Positions 1 through 11,904 of a DNA stretch of 64,000 nucleotides are shown one piece after another. This DNA is from Agrypnia vestita. Its lineage: Eukaryota; Arthropoda; Insecta; Trichoptera; Phryganeidae. The stretch's first letter is position 1. Each line of letters begins with the position of its first letter. The notes below the pieces were generated by a model. The model was given only the letters and a program-made list of their open reading frames with translations, was not told the origin of the DNA and made no database searches. Position numbers and translations under genes: made by a program. The stretch is taken from positions 434,001 through 498,000 of the forward strand of contig JADDOH010000292.1 in assembly GCA_016648135.1 (NCBI GenBank). Reading direction: 5' to 3'.

Positions 1-1654
1 AAAATATTTGATTATAATGAATAAACACAAGGTATTTGCGATAAATATAAAATAAACCATTGATTTGTGTATGAATGTTTGCATATCTTAATGTGTATGT
101 ATAAAAACAACTTTACTTTACAAATTATAAAATAAAATTATGTTGTGGTTACTCTTTATAAAATATATAATAAATATATTTAATAATACAAACTCGCGAT
201 AGTCGTTAAAAATATAAGATAATAATGTGTAATAGGTATAACTAAATAATTATTTACATATTATTTTATACAACGGTTTCCAGTGATGGTTTACGACCAA
301 TAAAATCTTGTCTTAGAACCATTTTTCCCCAGGTTCTCAATCATCCGCCGGTGATTTGTTTATTCTTTACGTACAAGAACGTACCTACTCTGGTTAGCAT
401 TCATTTATTCATCTACAAATTAAGCGATAGACTCCGTGAATGGTCGTATAGTCGAGTTATCGTGAATGATAATATATTTGTAAGATATAAGGTATGTTAA
501 TTAATGAACTATTTTCGAGGCTTTGATGATTATTTAATAGGATTTTGGAAACAGAATTTTAATTTATAGCGATCGTTAAAATGAATGTAATATTGTTTAT
601 TAGGTTATCAAAATTGTTTAAGAATTAAAATACTTAAGAAGAACACGTTTTCGACAACGTCTGTTCAGACGTTATCACAGCGAACAGTCTGTCATTATTA
701 TTAGAATTAGATCACTAGAAACAACATAATTATTTACTAAGCATTTATTTAAACCAGTGATTTAGAAAAATCTTAGCCATAGAGCAATAAATAAAAGAAT
801 GTATTGCAGATAAAAAATAATGACAAAATATCAAACATAATAATAAAATTACGCGTTTGAGTCTTTTACCGTTTATAAGGTATTACTTTACTGGGGACAG
901 TTAAACATATATAAAAAAATGTAATATTGAATGTAAAATGTAGGTATGTATGTAATATTTTTATTTTCAATAAAGAAATTAAAATTAAAAAAAATAAAAT
1001 GTTTCGATGATAATAATCATTGTGTAAATATACAAATTATATTTTATCAAATTAGTATATAATTTTGATTAATTTCCCATAAAACTTTATGAATGCAAGC
1101 TACGTACCCACCGATCGTAAACCATGACTACGTAACTTTACGAAGTGATATTCAAACGCCCCACTAAAATAATAAAGAAATCGTAAAAACCTCAATTAGA
1201 TAATAATAAAATACGCTGCTTATAGAAAAAACAAAGATAAAATCTTAGATATGTATTTCAAAGGTTTTTATCAACTTGTAAGATAAGCACGTTCCGTGTT
1301 TTTAAAAATTATGAAATTATTTAACTTAACATAACTTTAAAAAAAAACTTTATTTATAAAATAAAGTCCATAAAAGAAAGATCCATTTTAATATACATGT
1401 ATATGTCCACGAATTACAATCTTATTTTTTCCTGTAGAATAAATCTCAGGTGGATTAAAATTCAAGAATACCAAGGAACTTTCTGCTTTATTTGCTACTG
1501 TTTTGTCATAATATTATACTTATGCAGGTGCACGAAAAGGTGAAAGATATTGTGAAAGATGATGGGTCCTCTTTGATTAATCTGTGCTGGTTGTTATTCG
1601 CGTATTAAAGTTTTATTTCCTAAAAAATAAAATGAATAATAATTAAATAAGATG
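1..1654. other. AT-rich non-coding stretch
   Basis: I see no gene, RNA or recognisable repeat. The stretch is very AT-rich, with stops in all frames and many short A and T runs. Confidence 0.6.
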
Positions 1655-1900
1655 AATTACAGAAGTCTCATAGAGATTAAGTTATTTATATGAGAAACGA
1701 GTTTGAAAGACTATATAGGGTGACCCAGGGCTAGAGACCTGCATGAGCTGGCTTAAGTGATCATTTTACACAATGCAACATTAACCAATTCCACTGCAAG
1801 ACCATCCACACATTATCACTGGGCCACTCTATAAAGACTTCCATACACTTTTCCCGCATAAATTGTTTTGTCTCTGTGAGACTTCTACAATATATCTTAA
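1655..1900. repeat. MITE-T family, composite of two inverted copies
   Basis: A minus-orientation copy (about 1657-1815) is followed by a partial plus-orientation copy (about 1820-1900). The block therefore begins with agaagtctcatagaga and ends with tctctgtgagacttct, which are inverted relatives of each other. The interior motif atgagctggcttaagtgat and the motif gacttccatacactttt recur at 12.4, 23.8, 35.8 and 38.7 kb. This dispersed copy number is the main evidence for a non-autonomous mobile family. The transposase class is unknown because no clean target duplication is visible. Confidence 0.6.
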
Positions 1901-2055
1901 TGAATAATTTTATCCTACTGTGGAAAAAATCCAGTAAATGTGTTATCAGAACATAAATTTAAAAATATTGTTAAATAATAATTTGTCATGACGTCGGCGA
2001 AAATCTAGGAAGGTATACCAGGGTAAATCGATTTCGAGACAGTAATACCTAGCAT

Positions 2056-2513
2056 TAGAGATGGTCGTTCATGAACGAACTGTTCTTTTAAAACAGTTCA
2101 CTTTATTGAACGAACGAACGAACGGAACAGTTCACTTAAGTGAAATGAAAAATAATTCATTCATTAAATTCTGCTAAAATTGTTGGAAATTGAATCTCCT
2201 AGGCAGCGAACAGTATGATTCTGTTTTCGTGATATATTCAAGATCGACATTCCTTGTCGAGTATGGAATTAATATCTTTTTCGATATATTTCTGTCGGTG
2301 ACCTATTTTTTTTTTTGGTCGCCAAAAGCTTTTCCCCTTAATTTTGTTATATGTTTAGAAAGAATATTAAAAAGTTTAGGTAGCAATTGAAAAGTTCACT
2401 TTACAAGAGTTAAAGTGGATAAAAAACAAAAATTCAAATTGAACAAATGAAAGATTAAGAATGACCAGTTCACTTTCATTAACGAACAATTCAGTCGAAA
2501 TTTTCCATCTCTA
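2056..2513. mobile_element. hAT-type MITE, 458 bp, with perfect 8-bp target duplication
   Basis: The element starts TAGAGATGG and ends CCATCTCTA, perfect inverted termini of the Ac-like hAT pattern. It is flanked on both sides by the identical octamer cctagcat (2048-2055 and 2514-2521), the target-site length expected of hAT transposases. Inside each end are repeated gttcac and gaacgaac words in both orientations, the usual subterminal transposase-binding layout. The interior has only short open frames, so the element is non-autonomous. The intact duplication and termini suggest fairly recent insertion. Confidence 0.9.
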
Positions 2514-2808
2514 CCTAGCATTTTTATCTTGATACGCTTGCGTATAACATATGCACGGGTACAGAGGATTATGGAGGAGTTTCAAAAGTTCTTATTAATA
2601 AAATATTTTTTATGTTGGCATGCGACGTTTATTACATGCAGCGGAATGTGTCCGACCAAAATGCTGTATCTAATTCTTGTTCATCTAATTCTTCTCATTT
2701 CACGTCAGTGAGACACACAGTGGGCTCAATCAGGTAAGAAATCCATGAACCGTAATGCCCCGGCTGATTCCAGGTCAAATGCAATGCTTCCATTCCCCAT
2801 TAAGGCAT

Positions 2809-2984
2809 AGGTCTTTTAATTTAAGACAATCTTATTAGTATGTGTAAACAATGCGTACGAGGTACATTGTTTTGTTGTTTTGATGTTTATACCCGTAAAC
2901 ACTAACACAACGAAACAATATGCGTTGTACATACATATGGCTTACACATATTAGTTTGCTTGTCTATCTTAAATGGAAAGACCT
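2809..2984. repeat. Foldback MITE family FB1, copy 1
   Basis: Two imperfect arms of about 85 bp (aggtctttt... and ...gaaagacct) meet at the palindromic core tgtttatacccgtaaaca near 2884-2901. The same core and the words tatgtgta, attgtttcgttgtg and tacacata recur in a second copy at 11.64 kb, so this is a dispersed snap-back element and not a chance hairpin. No coding capacity and no clear target duplication are seen. Confidence 0.75.
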
Positions 2985-3195
2985 AAGTATACTTTTTTCT
3001 TCATCTTAATGATACGACCGGGGGTGATTTTCTTTTCAAGGCTCTCATATTGAAGCATAATATGGTCGAAAAACTTGAAGAATTGTTACCGTAGACATTA
3101 TTTGAGTGGTTGTCCATGGGATATAGAATATCCTTTTTCCAGTTGTGCGTTTCAAAGGCATCATAACAAGTCGATTTTCTATGTATTTTATTCAA

Positions 3196-3385
3196 ATATT
3201 CTCCTTCTCTTTCTTCTACTTCTTCTTCAGTCTTCATCCGTCCACTGCTGAATATGGGCCTCTTCCATACCCTTCCATTATTCCCTGTTGTTAGCTTCTT
3301 GTAGCCATTTCTTTGCCTCCACAGCGGCTATATTATCGGCCCATTTCTTTTGAAGCTTCGCTACACGATCCATGATATCCATTAC
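3196..3385 (-). pseudogene. LINE 3' end (group G): reverse transcriptase C-terminus with GAA-rich tail
   Basis: Read on the minus strand, about 3380 to 3230 translates as a degraded C-terminal tail of an insect endonuclease-reverse transcriptase: KKWADNIAAV, then KKWLQEANNRE, one stop, then WKGMEEAHIQQWTDE. The motif pair RW-DDI ... EEA-IQQW is characteristic of this non-LTR group. The frame is followed by a (GAA)n-like tail that occupies 3196-3229 on the plus strand. Only the last 50 or so codons remain. Related ends lie at 4.7, 25.4 and 48.6 kb. Confidence 0.75.
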
Positions 3386-3565
3386 TCTAGTTCTGCGCCT
3401 AATTTCATTAATTTTTAGGCTTATACTAAGCATGGGTTTCTCCATGGATCGTTGTGCGCATTTGAAGGTTTTTTATTGCCAAACCCCTTCTAAATGAAAT
3501 GAACCCGAATTCCAAAACTACACTTACACCATACGAACGGTCTGCCCCAAGGATTCTGTAGGAGT

Positions 3566-3585
3566 GGGGGGAGGGAGGGATGGGG
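3566..3585 (+). other. Potential G-quadruplex
   Basis: Four G runs (6, 3, 3 and 4) are separated by loops of one to two bases (A, A, AT), which satisfies the classic four-run rule in otherwise AT-rich DNA. No role can be inferred from the sequence. Confidence 0.6.
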
Positions 3586-4684
3586 CAAAATTTCGAACAA
3601 GAAAAAAAATTATTACGATTTAAAAATATTAAGTGATCGTTTGAAGGAGAGCAATTCAACATGCAATGTTGATAAGTCTATTAACTTTAGAAATATTTTT
3701 TCAAGACGACGGTTATAATTCCTCCGCAAATAATGTGAGCGATCTGCCAACGCAGTTCGGATAGGCAGTGTACCGAGTATCAACAGTTACGAGCGTTTTG
3801 GGCACGGTTCTGTGGTTCTCCAAATTAGCAGAGGAAGAACTCAGTGGGAGAGAGAATCGAAATGGTTAATTAGTGCCGCCTTGACTCACAACTCACGGCT
3901 GCTGACTGAAACCGGTGGCCGTAGAGGAGGAACGTACCTAAATACACAATCATATTTTATAAAACATCTATTTAGGCTAACTGTTACAATTATAACGTGG
4001 CTTACATCGCAGGCACAATTAAAAATAGTAATTATTTTTATTTTTACGGCGTCACGAGATTTTAAAAACTTTAATCGAGGGTTTCCTAACACTCTAAATG
4101 TCTCAAAATAATTTGGAAACAACTTGAGACTAGTTGAATGCACGGAAATATGCGAGAAGATTCAAGAGAGAATATTTATTATATATTGCATTGTAGCCAC
4201 GCGCGAGGGAACAGTTTTGTTGTGACAGCTGCGTAGAATACAGAAAGCGAACCATATAAACCGTACGGTAGGCAAAGTGCGGTGAATATAAAGTATATCA
4301 GATACTAGATAAATATTCTCCTGGAACTATTGGTCCAGTGTTTCATTTGGGTCCCACCGCAAATTCGTGACAATTATTTCACTTTTTATACATTAACATA
4401 AGAAAGTGTACCTCCCTAATGTTTTTGCATAAAATTTCACAACCCATTATATTACGTAATCATATCAATTATCTCTGATGCGATCGATGAATTCATATGC
4501 GAAGAATTGAAAACTCTGAATATTTATTGCATAATTTCAGCAAATTTTGGATCCAAGCAGGGCATCTATCTTGGCTGGAAAAATAATAATACACTAATTT
4601 AAGTTTCTAGAAATATACAAAATATCTTTTTTTTACTATCCATAGCAGCTAATCGCGTATCCATCAATAGACCTGATGATGTGT
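3586..4684. other. Non-coding stretch, possible old LTR-like segment
   Basis: No gene is seen. The part at about 4194-4371 runs from tgtagccacg to ttcgtgaca and contains ggtccagtgtttcat, loosely like LTR ends at 35.8 kb. I could not find a target duplication, so this is only a suggestion. The overlapping open frames at 3812-4143 on opposite strands look like chance. Confidence 0.3.
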
Positions 4685-4960
4685 CTCGAAATCTTCTTCT
4701 TCTTCTTCTTCTGCTTATGTAAGAACTACATCCTGTTGTTTCTCGGCTCTTTCTCCAGGGATTTGGATGACCAGCTATCCCTCCATCGTTTTGGTGGTCT
4801 TTCTGGAGGTCTACTACCTGCAGTTATTTCGCTTTTCGCTATTCTTATCACTCTTATCGTATCCGCTCTGTCTACGTGGTCTCTCCAGTATCTCTTTCTA
4901 TTTCTTTCCTATCGCACGACATCTTCAACATCGCAGATCTCCCGAATTTCGTAATTTTAT
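4685..4960 (-). pseudogene. LINE 3' end (group G), minus strand
   Basis: On the minus strand from about 4950 the translation gives EIREICDVEDVV, a stop, RYWRDHVDRADTIRVIRIAK and then RPPERPPKRWRDSW. This matches the typical C-terminal order of these LINE proteins: a WxxHVxRM-like motif, then the G/R-rich GRPPxRWxD motif. The frame is followed by a run of GAA triplets (4690-4711 on the plus strand), the same kind of 3' tail as at 3.2, 25.6 and 56.1 kb. The plus-strand open frames here are antisense shadows. Confidence 0.7.
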
Positions 4961-5260
4961 GGTTACTCCCCTGAACTCCACAATCGCTGGTCCCAACCCC
5001 GGATGAAAAAGAAGGGGGGTTCTTAGTTTAGATCAGCTGCATGCCTAAGGTAAAATAAGAACCAAAGCCCCAAGATCGGAAAACCAAGCCTCGGACCTCG
5101 AAATGATTTTGTAAATTTGTAGAACCTCTAGCAGAGGAACCGTCAACTGTGAAGCTAGTTCTCTAAATTTTAATCAGCACTCTGAACAGGGTAGATTTCA
5201 CGTCTGCGAAGTACTTTCGAAATTATCGTGAACTTTTTTGTCACTTTCATATAGATCTCC

Positions 5261-5520
5261 AAATCGACGGCTCCTACGTATAATATTGTAACCCACAAAT
5301 CGACGATTTTGAGTTTTTGTATATACACATGTGTATTTAATTATATCTTTAATTCCAAGAAAGAAAAATAAATATTTTGCAATAAATAACGTTTTATTAT
5401 TATAATTTTTTTTTTTCGTTCTAGGAATTAAATATATAATTAAAAACATATGAAATACACAACAAACTCAAAATCGTCGCTTTGTGGGTTACGATATTAT
5501 ACGTAGGAGCCGTCGAAATA
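5261..5520. repeat. Foldback MITE family FB2
   Basis: Long inverted arms begin tcgacggctcctacgtataa (5264) and end with its near-complement at 5516. Pairing continues for about 100 bp with mismatches (for example aatcgacgattttgagttt against aaactcaaaatcgtcg) to an AT-rich centre near 5390. This is the shape of a snap-back non-autonomous DNA element. No second copy and no clear target duplication were found in the window. Confidence 0.7.
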
Positions 5521-5639
5521 TGGATTTTTACGGAGCCAGTTAGATTAGGAATCCGGTCTTATCTTAGGAGAATAGCATGAGTATTTATTGGACCTAGTTA
5601 GAAAAACCGATAAAAGTGAGAAGTTTAAAAAAATCGCCA

Positions 5640-5700
5640 CTTTTATCCATCTTCCTCTTCTTTGGCGGTCCTTCGATACGAGAATGACGTCTGTCAAGTT
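5640..5700 (-). repeat. Short repeat shared with 57.9 kb, probable retroelement tail
   Basis: The segment cttcctcttctttggcggtc, then cttcgatacgagaatgacg, is closely related to the reverse complement of 57945-57990 (gaccgccgaagtagaaggag). A unique-looking core next to a GAA-rich run is how LINE tails look elsewhere in this window, so a retroelement 3' end is likely. Its parent is not identified. Confidence 0.4.
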
Positions 5701-5839
5701 TTACGTGTTGTATGTCCGAGCGTGGGTGAGGAGCCGGATCTTCTTTCTGAAAAGGAAAGAGATTTACACGTAAAAAGGTGGCCTTGACATATGTTATGAA
5801 TACCGGAAGGGAAATTATGCATATATGTTACATCATGAT

Positions 5840-6050
5840 GATGGGACCATTGGATCCTTTGGATAATTATAATAAATGTCTTTAGTTCAAATTTTTATTT
5901 TTAATATACGTTGTACCATGATGAAAGGGTAATTGGCCCCGAAATGTGTTCGTAATTCAATAAATTGTTATTTATACAAAGTGTTTTCTTTTAATTAAGA
6001 GACAAAACTTTGTATAAAACAACTATTTATTGAATTATCAACATGTTTCG
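5840..6050. mobile_element. Penelope-like 3' tails, one pair inverted
   Basis: Two tail-like segments (catgatgatgggaccattgg and catgatgaaagggtaattgg... cgaaatgtg) resemble the sequence following the GIY-YIG frame at 33.0 kb. From 5940 to 6050 the second forms an inverted repeat with its partner: cgaaatgtgttcgtaattca pairs with tgaattatcaacatgtttcg, with arms of about 50 bp. Facing tails are known from Penelope-like elements, which often insert with inverted partial copies. No coding part remains. Confidence 0.5.
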
Positions 6051-6654
6051 TGTATATAAAATAATTTTACAAAGCTTTTTTGGTTTTATGAATAACATTG
6101 TTTTAATTTTAAATTAACAACTTTATTATGCTGTTATTGAAAAGGTTTTTTTATTTACTCTCTTTCTTTTAACTCGTAGCGTCTGCTTGCTTGCCTGACG
6201 AAAAAATTTTGTATCGATTTTTAACTCTTTTCTCGTGATCCAATCGAGCTGAAACTTTGCAAGCAGACTTGTGGCGATAAAAATGATCTAACAAATTTTC
6301 GTTTAAAAAATTTAATAAATATTGTATAATTTTGGATTTTTCGAAATTATTTCAAATTGGAATCAATACAAATGAGTACTTAGCCCGACGCGTGTATAAG
6401 CACGAAACCTGATTCAATGAGAAAGGGAATATAATAAAAACTTGGTTTTTATGGGTTAATTTTTTTTCTTAATTTAAATATGTCCACAACGTTATATTTA
6501 GAAGTAAGTATTTATTGTTCGTAATGAATTTGAGTCTTCCGATCGAGGATAATTCAAACAAATTTGTGCCTGGCACATAATTTTTATGACATTATTTTAT
6601 ATCTCTGTTTTACTAATTTTGCAAAGACTTCATTTAAGACCTGGACAGAAGAAG
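6051..6654. other. AT-rich non-coding stretch
   Basis: I see nothing recognisable here. Confidence 0.5.
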
Positions 6655-6935
6655 TCGGATCCTGAAGGTCCGTGCTTCTAAAATTGGCCCCCATGCGCAG
6701 TGGCGGCAAGTGCCGATAGTGTATCCAGTTTCGCGGGTGCTAATTGTGCAGCTCTAGAGTGGGCCTGTTGATACGGAAGTAATAGATCTGCGCGGCGGGC
6801 GGCGGTCCAGCGGGAGGCCGCGATAATAAAGCGGAATCGCCGAGCGCCTAATTAGCCCGCCACTCCGAGAGGCGCGCTGACACGGACTTTCCCAATTTCT
6901 CTCGGAATCGGTGGTCACACTATTCACACCTAATA
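6655..6935. promoter_or_regulatory. GC-rich island, candidate regulatory module
   Basis: A block clearly richer in G, C and CpG than its surroundings (gcggcgggcggcggtccagc, gagaggcgcgctgacacgg) contains taattag and the Hox-like words gataataaagcgg and gctaattgtgc. The minus-strand open frame across it (6754-7023) has no recognisable domain. Function is inferred only from composition and motif content. Confidence 0.35.
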
Positions 6936-7312
6936 GTGCTTTATTTATTTTAGGTATACAGTCAGTTGATAAACTTGTACTTTTACATTTGAGGGGTATA
7001 AAAGCCAAGGCAGCAATATCCAAAAAATTAAAAAAAAAAATTGAATGCGGTCGCCGAGGATAACTTTAGAATATAATGATTTTGAGATTTTTTAGGAAAT
7101 ATACCTCTTTTCCTCAAAAAAATTAACCCCCAAGGGTATGTCACACGACAAAATGGCCGCTTCATACTTATGTGAGAGTTGATGTCGATTTAAGGCTAAA
7201 ACATCGCAGCAATATCCAATTATGTAAGAAGCAAAAGTACCAATATCTATTATTTCGTAGCAAACACAGTAATATCCACATTTAAAAGTTAAATATTTAT
7301 GTGTATGTGTAC
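6936..7312. other. Non-coding, with one copy of a recurring TATAAAA-GGCAGCAA motif
   Basis: At 6991-7016 the sequence ggggtataaaagccaaggca is followed by gcaa. Related words occur at 7862-7889, 21931-21955 and 59084-59115. Nothing else is recognised before the solo LTR. Confidence 0.35.
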
Positions 7313-7316
7313 GTAT

Positions 7317-7861
7317 TGTTACGGTCGTGGATAGGAGGAGGCAAATGAAAACACTCGAAATTAATTAGCGATTAATTAATTTTTAAATGAACAAAGTCAT
7401 TTTACATGAATTAAACTTAACGCTCTTCATTAAATTACACTATTTCGCAATATAATATTCGTATATGAACACTATACTATCGCCGGGAATACTTTATATA
7501 TCGCTCGTAGAATATTCAATTCTCACACGTAGTATTTATCGCATTTATTTGATTCGCCACTTAGATTATTTATTATTTATTTCAATTATTTCACTCGATG
7601 TCTGTCGCATCGCTATTTCATGACTGGGCACCCCGGCCGTCGTACCGTGCAAACTTTGCACTAAGAGAACTCTCGAGATTTTTTTTTTCCTTTCTAGTGT
7701 TTAGGAGAAGGTTCCCGTGACTTCTAGGTGGTTCCAGGCGTTTTCAGAATATTGTAGATTACTCTGATTGCTATATGCTATTCTAGATCCTTCGATAGTG
7801 TTGAAACATATTACAAGTGATTCGTACAGTGCGCTTTCCCTCTGCTTTCCATTTCGTTACA
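7317..7861 (-). mobile_element. Solo LTR, 545 bp, with 4-bp target duplication
   Basis: The segment starts tgttacgg and ends cgttaca, that is, TGT...ACA as expected for LTRs. It is flanked by gtat on both sides (7313-7316 and 7862-7865). A 4-bp duplication fits Gypsy-class integrases. Similarity to the plus-oriented segment at 35.46-35.81 kb suggests the element is read on the minus strand, where it begins TGTAACGAAATGG and ends CCACGACCGTAACA. No internal region or second LTR is present, so it probably arose by LTR-LTR recombination. A diverged relative lies at 13.4-13.7 kb. Confidence 0.75.
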
Positions 7862-7865
7862 GTAT

Positions 7866-10800
7866 ATAAAAGGAAAACTGAGGCAGCAATTGTTTTTAAA
7901 TAAATATTTACAACAAGATTCGTATACACCAGAGAAATTTATTTGAGTATCAACTGACAGGTTTTTTGTATTTATTTCAGAAATACATCAGTGGGGTATT
8001 GCCGTATTTGCTTTTATATTTTAAAATGTAAAATTAATTTATATTACATTATTGTGATAGATTATTACGATATTATTATTAAATATGTTCACTCTTTCCT
8101 TAAATTGACAGTGGACTGTGCTAAAGCAGACAAGTTCATCATTTATTCAATAATGGACTGTAAACAAAAATTAATCAAGCAATTATTCAAATTAACATGC
8201 AATTTACAAATTTAAAAAAATTCATTTTTAAAAAAAAATCAATAAAAAACTAAAAAAATATTTATATTTACCAATGCCAGAAACATAAAACATGAGAGAC
8301 ACAATTTAATTATAAAATAAAAGAAAAAATATGTTTTTTTCTCTAAGGAAATAAAGGAAGCGTTTCCATAAATTTCTGATATAGAACATTCATCGAGAAA
8401 AGCTTCATATTATTTGGCATCCAAAATTTAAAAAACCCAATGTTAAACAAAACTCAAGAATGCATGTTATTATCATTGTTTTATGAATATATTCAGAATA
8501 TGTGAGTGATAATATTTATTTCATTTGAAACAGTTAATGTTAATAAGAAAGGTTATATAATATTACTGTGTAAATTGCAAATTAACAAGGGAGCCAAATC
8601 AAAATTGCAATGTCCTCTTCAGTTGATGAATGAAATTCAAGGTAACATAATTATTATATTGATTCAGATATAAATGACTGCATGTAAGATTTCCTTTGAC
8701 TCAAACAAATAATCTTACTACGACCTAACTAATCACAGTGCCTACCTTGCAATAAGAAATAAAGTCTTAGGGTATCGATTGGAGCCTGTTACCTGTATAA
8801 GACGCATTCCTAGGTGGCGAATAGGGGAATACTCAGCAGATATGCAGGCTAGGAGGATATAGCACGTAGCATCTGACCCAGAGTGGGCAGTTACAAACAA
8901 CGCCTGTTCCCTATTACATTAAGGGCGGCAGAATTCAAACTCACCAAAACGTATGGTAAGCGCGGTGTTTTAATGCCAAAAACCAGAAACGAAACAATTA
9001 ATAATATATATGTCACAATATTATGCAGAATCATTAAATTACTAATTTGGAAAATTTCGTTCGAAAATCGTGACTAAATTATTTTCATTTTTTCTACCTT
9101 CACTCTTATACCACGTTATAATCTTGAGAAAGTATTGAAGACCATTGGAGGCTTGTTACCTTCACTAATGTTACGTTTCGCTAGTGATATCTCTTTCCGT
9201 GAATTTTATATACGGTGAAGTTAACAGACTGAAACCGTCGAGTTGGCCGGTAGTAAGAACTCGATAAATTTTCGGGTAAGATGGAATAGACTTCTCATCT
9301 TGATTGAAGCATCGCACCGAATCATGAAATATTTAATGAGAGAAAATAATAACAATATGTTTAAAAAAATTGTTGTGGATTTTCGCATTAAATTGCTAAC
9401 GACCCAATTATTAGGTTTCGTCCAAAAACGAATTTTTTATACGAGTTTAACTATTCAAAATATTTACTAAATATTCGGATTATAAAAACATTTGAATGTC
9501 CTGTAATCCTAGATCTTTTCTAAATTAATTGATTAGTATTTAACTATTTTCTAAACCTGTTTTTTTTTTATATAAATATATATATATTTATATATATATT
9601 TATATATTTTATATTATAAAGTTTATAAAACTGTCTGCATCTGTTGTATATCTTTATTTTGTTGTATTCAATATAATGTTGTATCTAAAATTAACCGCAA
9701 AATAATGAAGATATAAAAAAAATATTAAAAAATGTTTATATATTTTAATTTTATCACTGATTTTCAATATAATGTAATGTAGAAAAAAGGCTAATGAAAA
9801 AGATATTACAACAAAATTATTTCAATGTTATTAATTTGAGCATTTATTTTGAACTATACATAGTTAGTGAAAAGTTATTGTAATAGCATCGATTCCACTT
9901 TAAATTGAAATCGATATTTAGATTAAGCCATTAAAAATATACATTTTATATAAGTATTCTGTTAATTTGTAGGACCTACTTACTAGAATCAATCAGTGCT
10001 GAACTAGTAATTATTGTGCATTTGAAAAACTTTTATCCCGTACTGATTATTTTATGCTCTGCGTATTATGTTATTTCTATTTTTCAATGAAGTTTTTCAA
10101 CCAGCTGTTTCGGAAACAAAAGTTGTGTTAGTTTTTAAATTTTTATATTATCATTTAAAATCGTTCTAAAGAATCTTTTCTCTTATTAATCTTCTCATGT
10201 CGATTTGTGTCCACTTTTGAATATATATCAACTATTTTTAGCTTTCCACATCTTCTTATCTCATGCACTCCTCAATTTGCCTGATGGTATCGGACCATTG
10301 CTCCAGCCAATTTTTGTATCTTGCAACTTGCTTACGATTTTGATCAACAATTCGTCTTGTCTGATTGGTGATCTGGTAACATCTCCACCTGGGATGGGGC
10401 TACAGGGTAGCATGTAAATACTTCCATATTTTCACCTCAAATACAATAGTTCCATAAATAACGTAATAAGTGATACTTAAATTCGCATCTTAAACCAAGA
10501 AAAAAAAACGTATATACAGAAAATATATTGTACAGAAAATTACTATAACTAAGGGACGTAAAAAGAAAAAAAACATGATAAGAGAATATCAGAAAATCTA
10601 TGAAATTAGATTGATATGTTGCTGGTTAACTGACGGAAGTACAGATAAGGAGTCTGTGAAAAAGGCTTAGAATATAATTTTACATGGCAAGAACGAAAGA
10701 AAATGATGAGTACGTTTTAGTTAAATCCATCATCATGAATAAGAAATTTTCTATTTTGAGATTTAGATTGAGAATTTTGAAGTGGTATGGTCATTTCAAA

Positions 10801-11642
10801 TATAAAACGATGATTTATAGGATCTTTTAGATTTGTCACCTTCAAATGAAAGTGAATTAATGGATCAAATGATCCAAGGTTATTTCATTTTTTGCATCAG
10901 AAATATGGTTCAAACTGCTAACACTATTTAAAAAGAATACAAATATAGTGCAAATCATGCCACACGCGTTACAGATCCAACTGTTTGTAAACGATAGTAT
11001 TTATCTGATTTAAAATATTGGCAAATCAATTTTTGTGTCAATGTTAACATGCTCCTCGATACATTCAATTAAATAAGGTATGCCAGTCGCCACTTTTCAC
11101 AACCGTGATGTGTTTTATAGGATATCGCGAACTTGGGCGAAGTAACAGTAAACGAGTTTGGTGGAGCTGATAAGGATTATCATAATTTTACATCACACAG
11201 ATTTCAACGCGACATTTCGAGTTTCAATACCAGAATATCAGAAATATCTAGTTTCCACTCTATAGAAGCAAACAAGAAATTCAGCAACATATCCCCCATT
11301 CAGATCGTAATAAATTTATTGTATTTTTATTATATAAAAAACAGGTTTCATTGCATATTAACTAACATACATACTTGCTTATATTTAAGATATTTTTGAG
11401 TATGATCAAAATTTTCAATAAGACTGAATTTTTAGACATTAATACCTCTGGGGACAAAATTTGAATATACTTAAAAATATTGTGAAAAAAAATGGTCTAA
11501 AAAAGAGATAAATTTTTAAATAATTTTCAGGCGTATTCTAGCATAATAATTTAAATGAACGTCGTATACATATAAAATATTGCTATACACTCAAATAGTC
11601 AAAAATAGATATCTCGTTAAATATAAATAAGAGGGCTAACGA
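7866..11642. other. Long AT-rich non-coding stretch
   Basis: No gene is recognised. The sequence from 7862 to 7889 carries another copy of the TATAAAA-GGCAGCAA motif. The segment 8755-8890 is less AT-rich (cctaggtggcgaataggg, gcaggctaggaggatatag) and may be an old retroelement end that I could not assign. The region 9560-9625 is a run of TATATTTA words. The open frames at 10205-10417 and 11133-11399 have no recognisable domains. Confidence 0.45.
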
Positions 11643-11760
11643 ATTAATATGTGTAGGAAGTGCATATGACGCATATTGTTTCGTTGTGTTGGTGTTTATA
11701 CCCGTAAACACCAACACAATAAAACAATATGCATCGTACGCACGGCTTACACATATTAAT
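11643..11760. repeat. Foldback MITE family FB1, copy 2
   Basis: A 118-bp inverted repeat begins attaatatgtgta and ends tacacatattaat. The arms meet at ggtgtttatacccgtaaaca, the same core as the copy at 2.8 kb. Outer arms pair almost perfectly, apart from an internal segment of about 15 bp that differs between arms. This copy is shorter than copy 1 but has the same internal order. Confidence 0.8.
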
Positions 11761-11904
11761 TAGATTATATTTTTTAATAGAATTGTATACCAGCGGCTAC
11801 ATTTATGTATATATTGATTCGGTTCATGGGGATGACAATTTTCAACAATAGAAGAAGTTAGCGTGTGTCAAAATGACATGTAAAATATGGTACAAATATG
11901 ACAT

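Noticed and set aside
9560..9625. TATATTTA run as a possible replication origin
   Set aside because: Simple AT-rich sequence without any origin-specific pattern.
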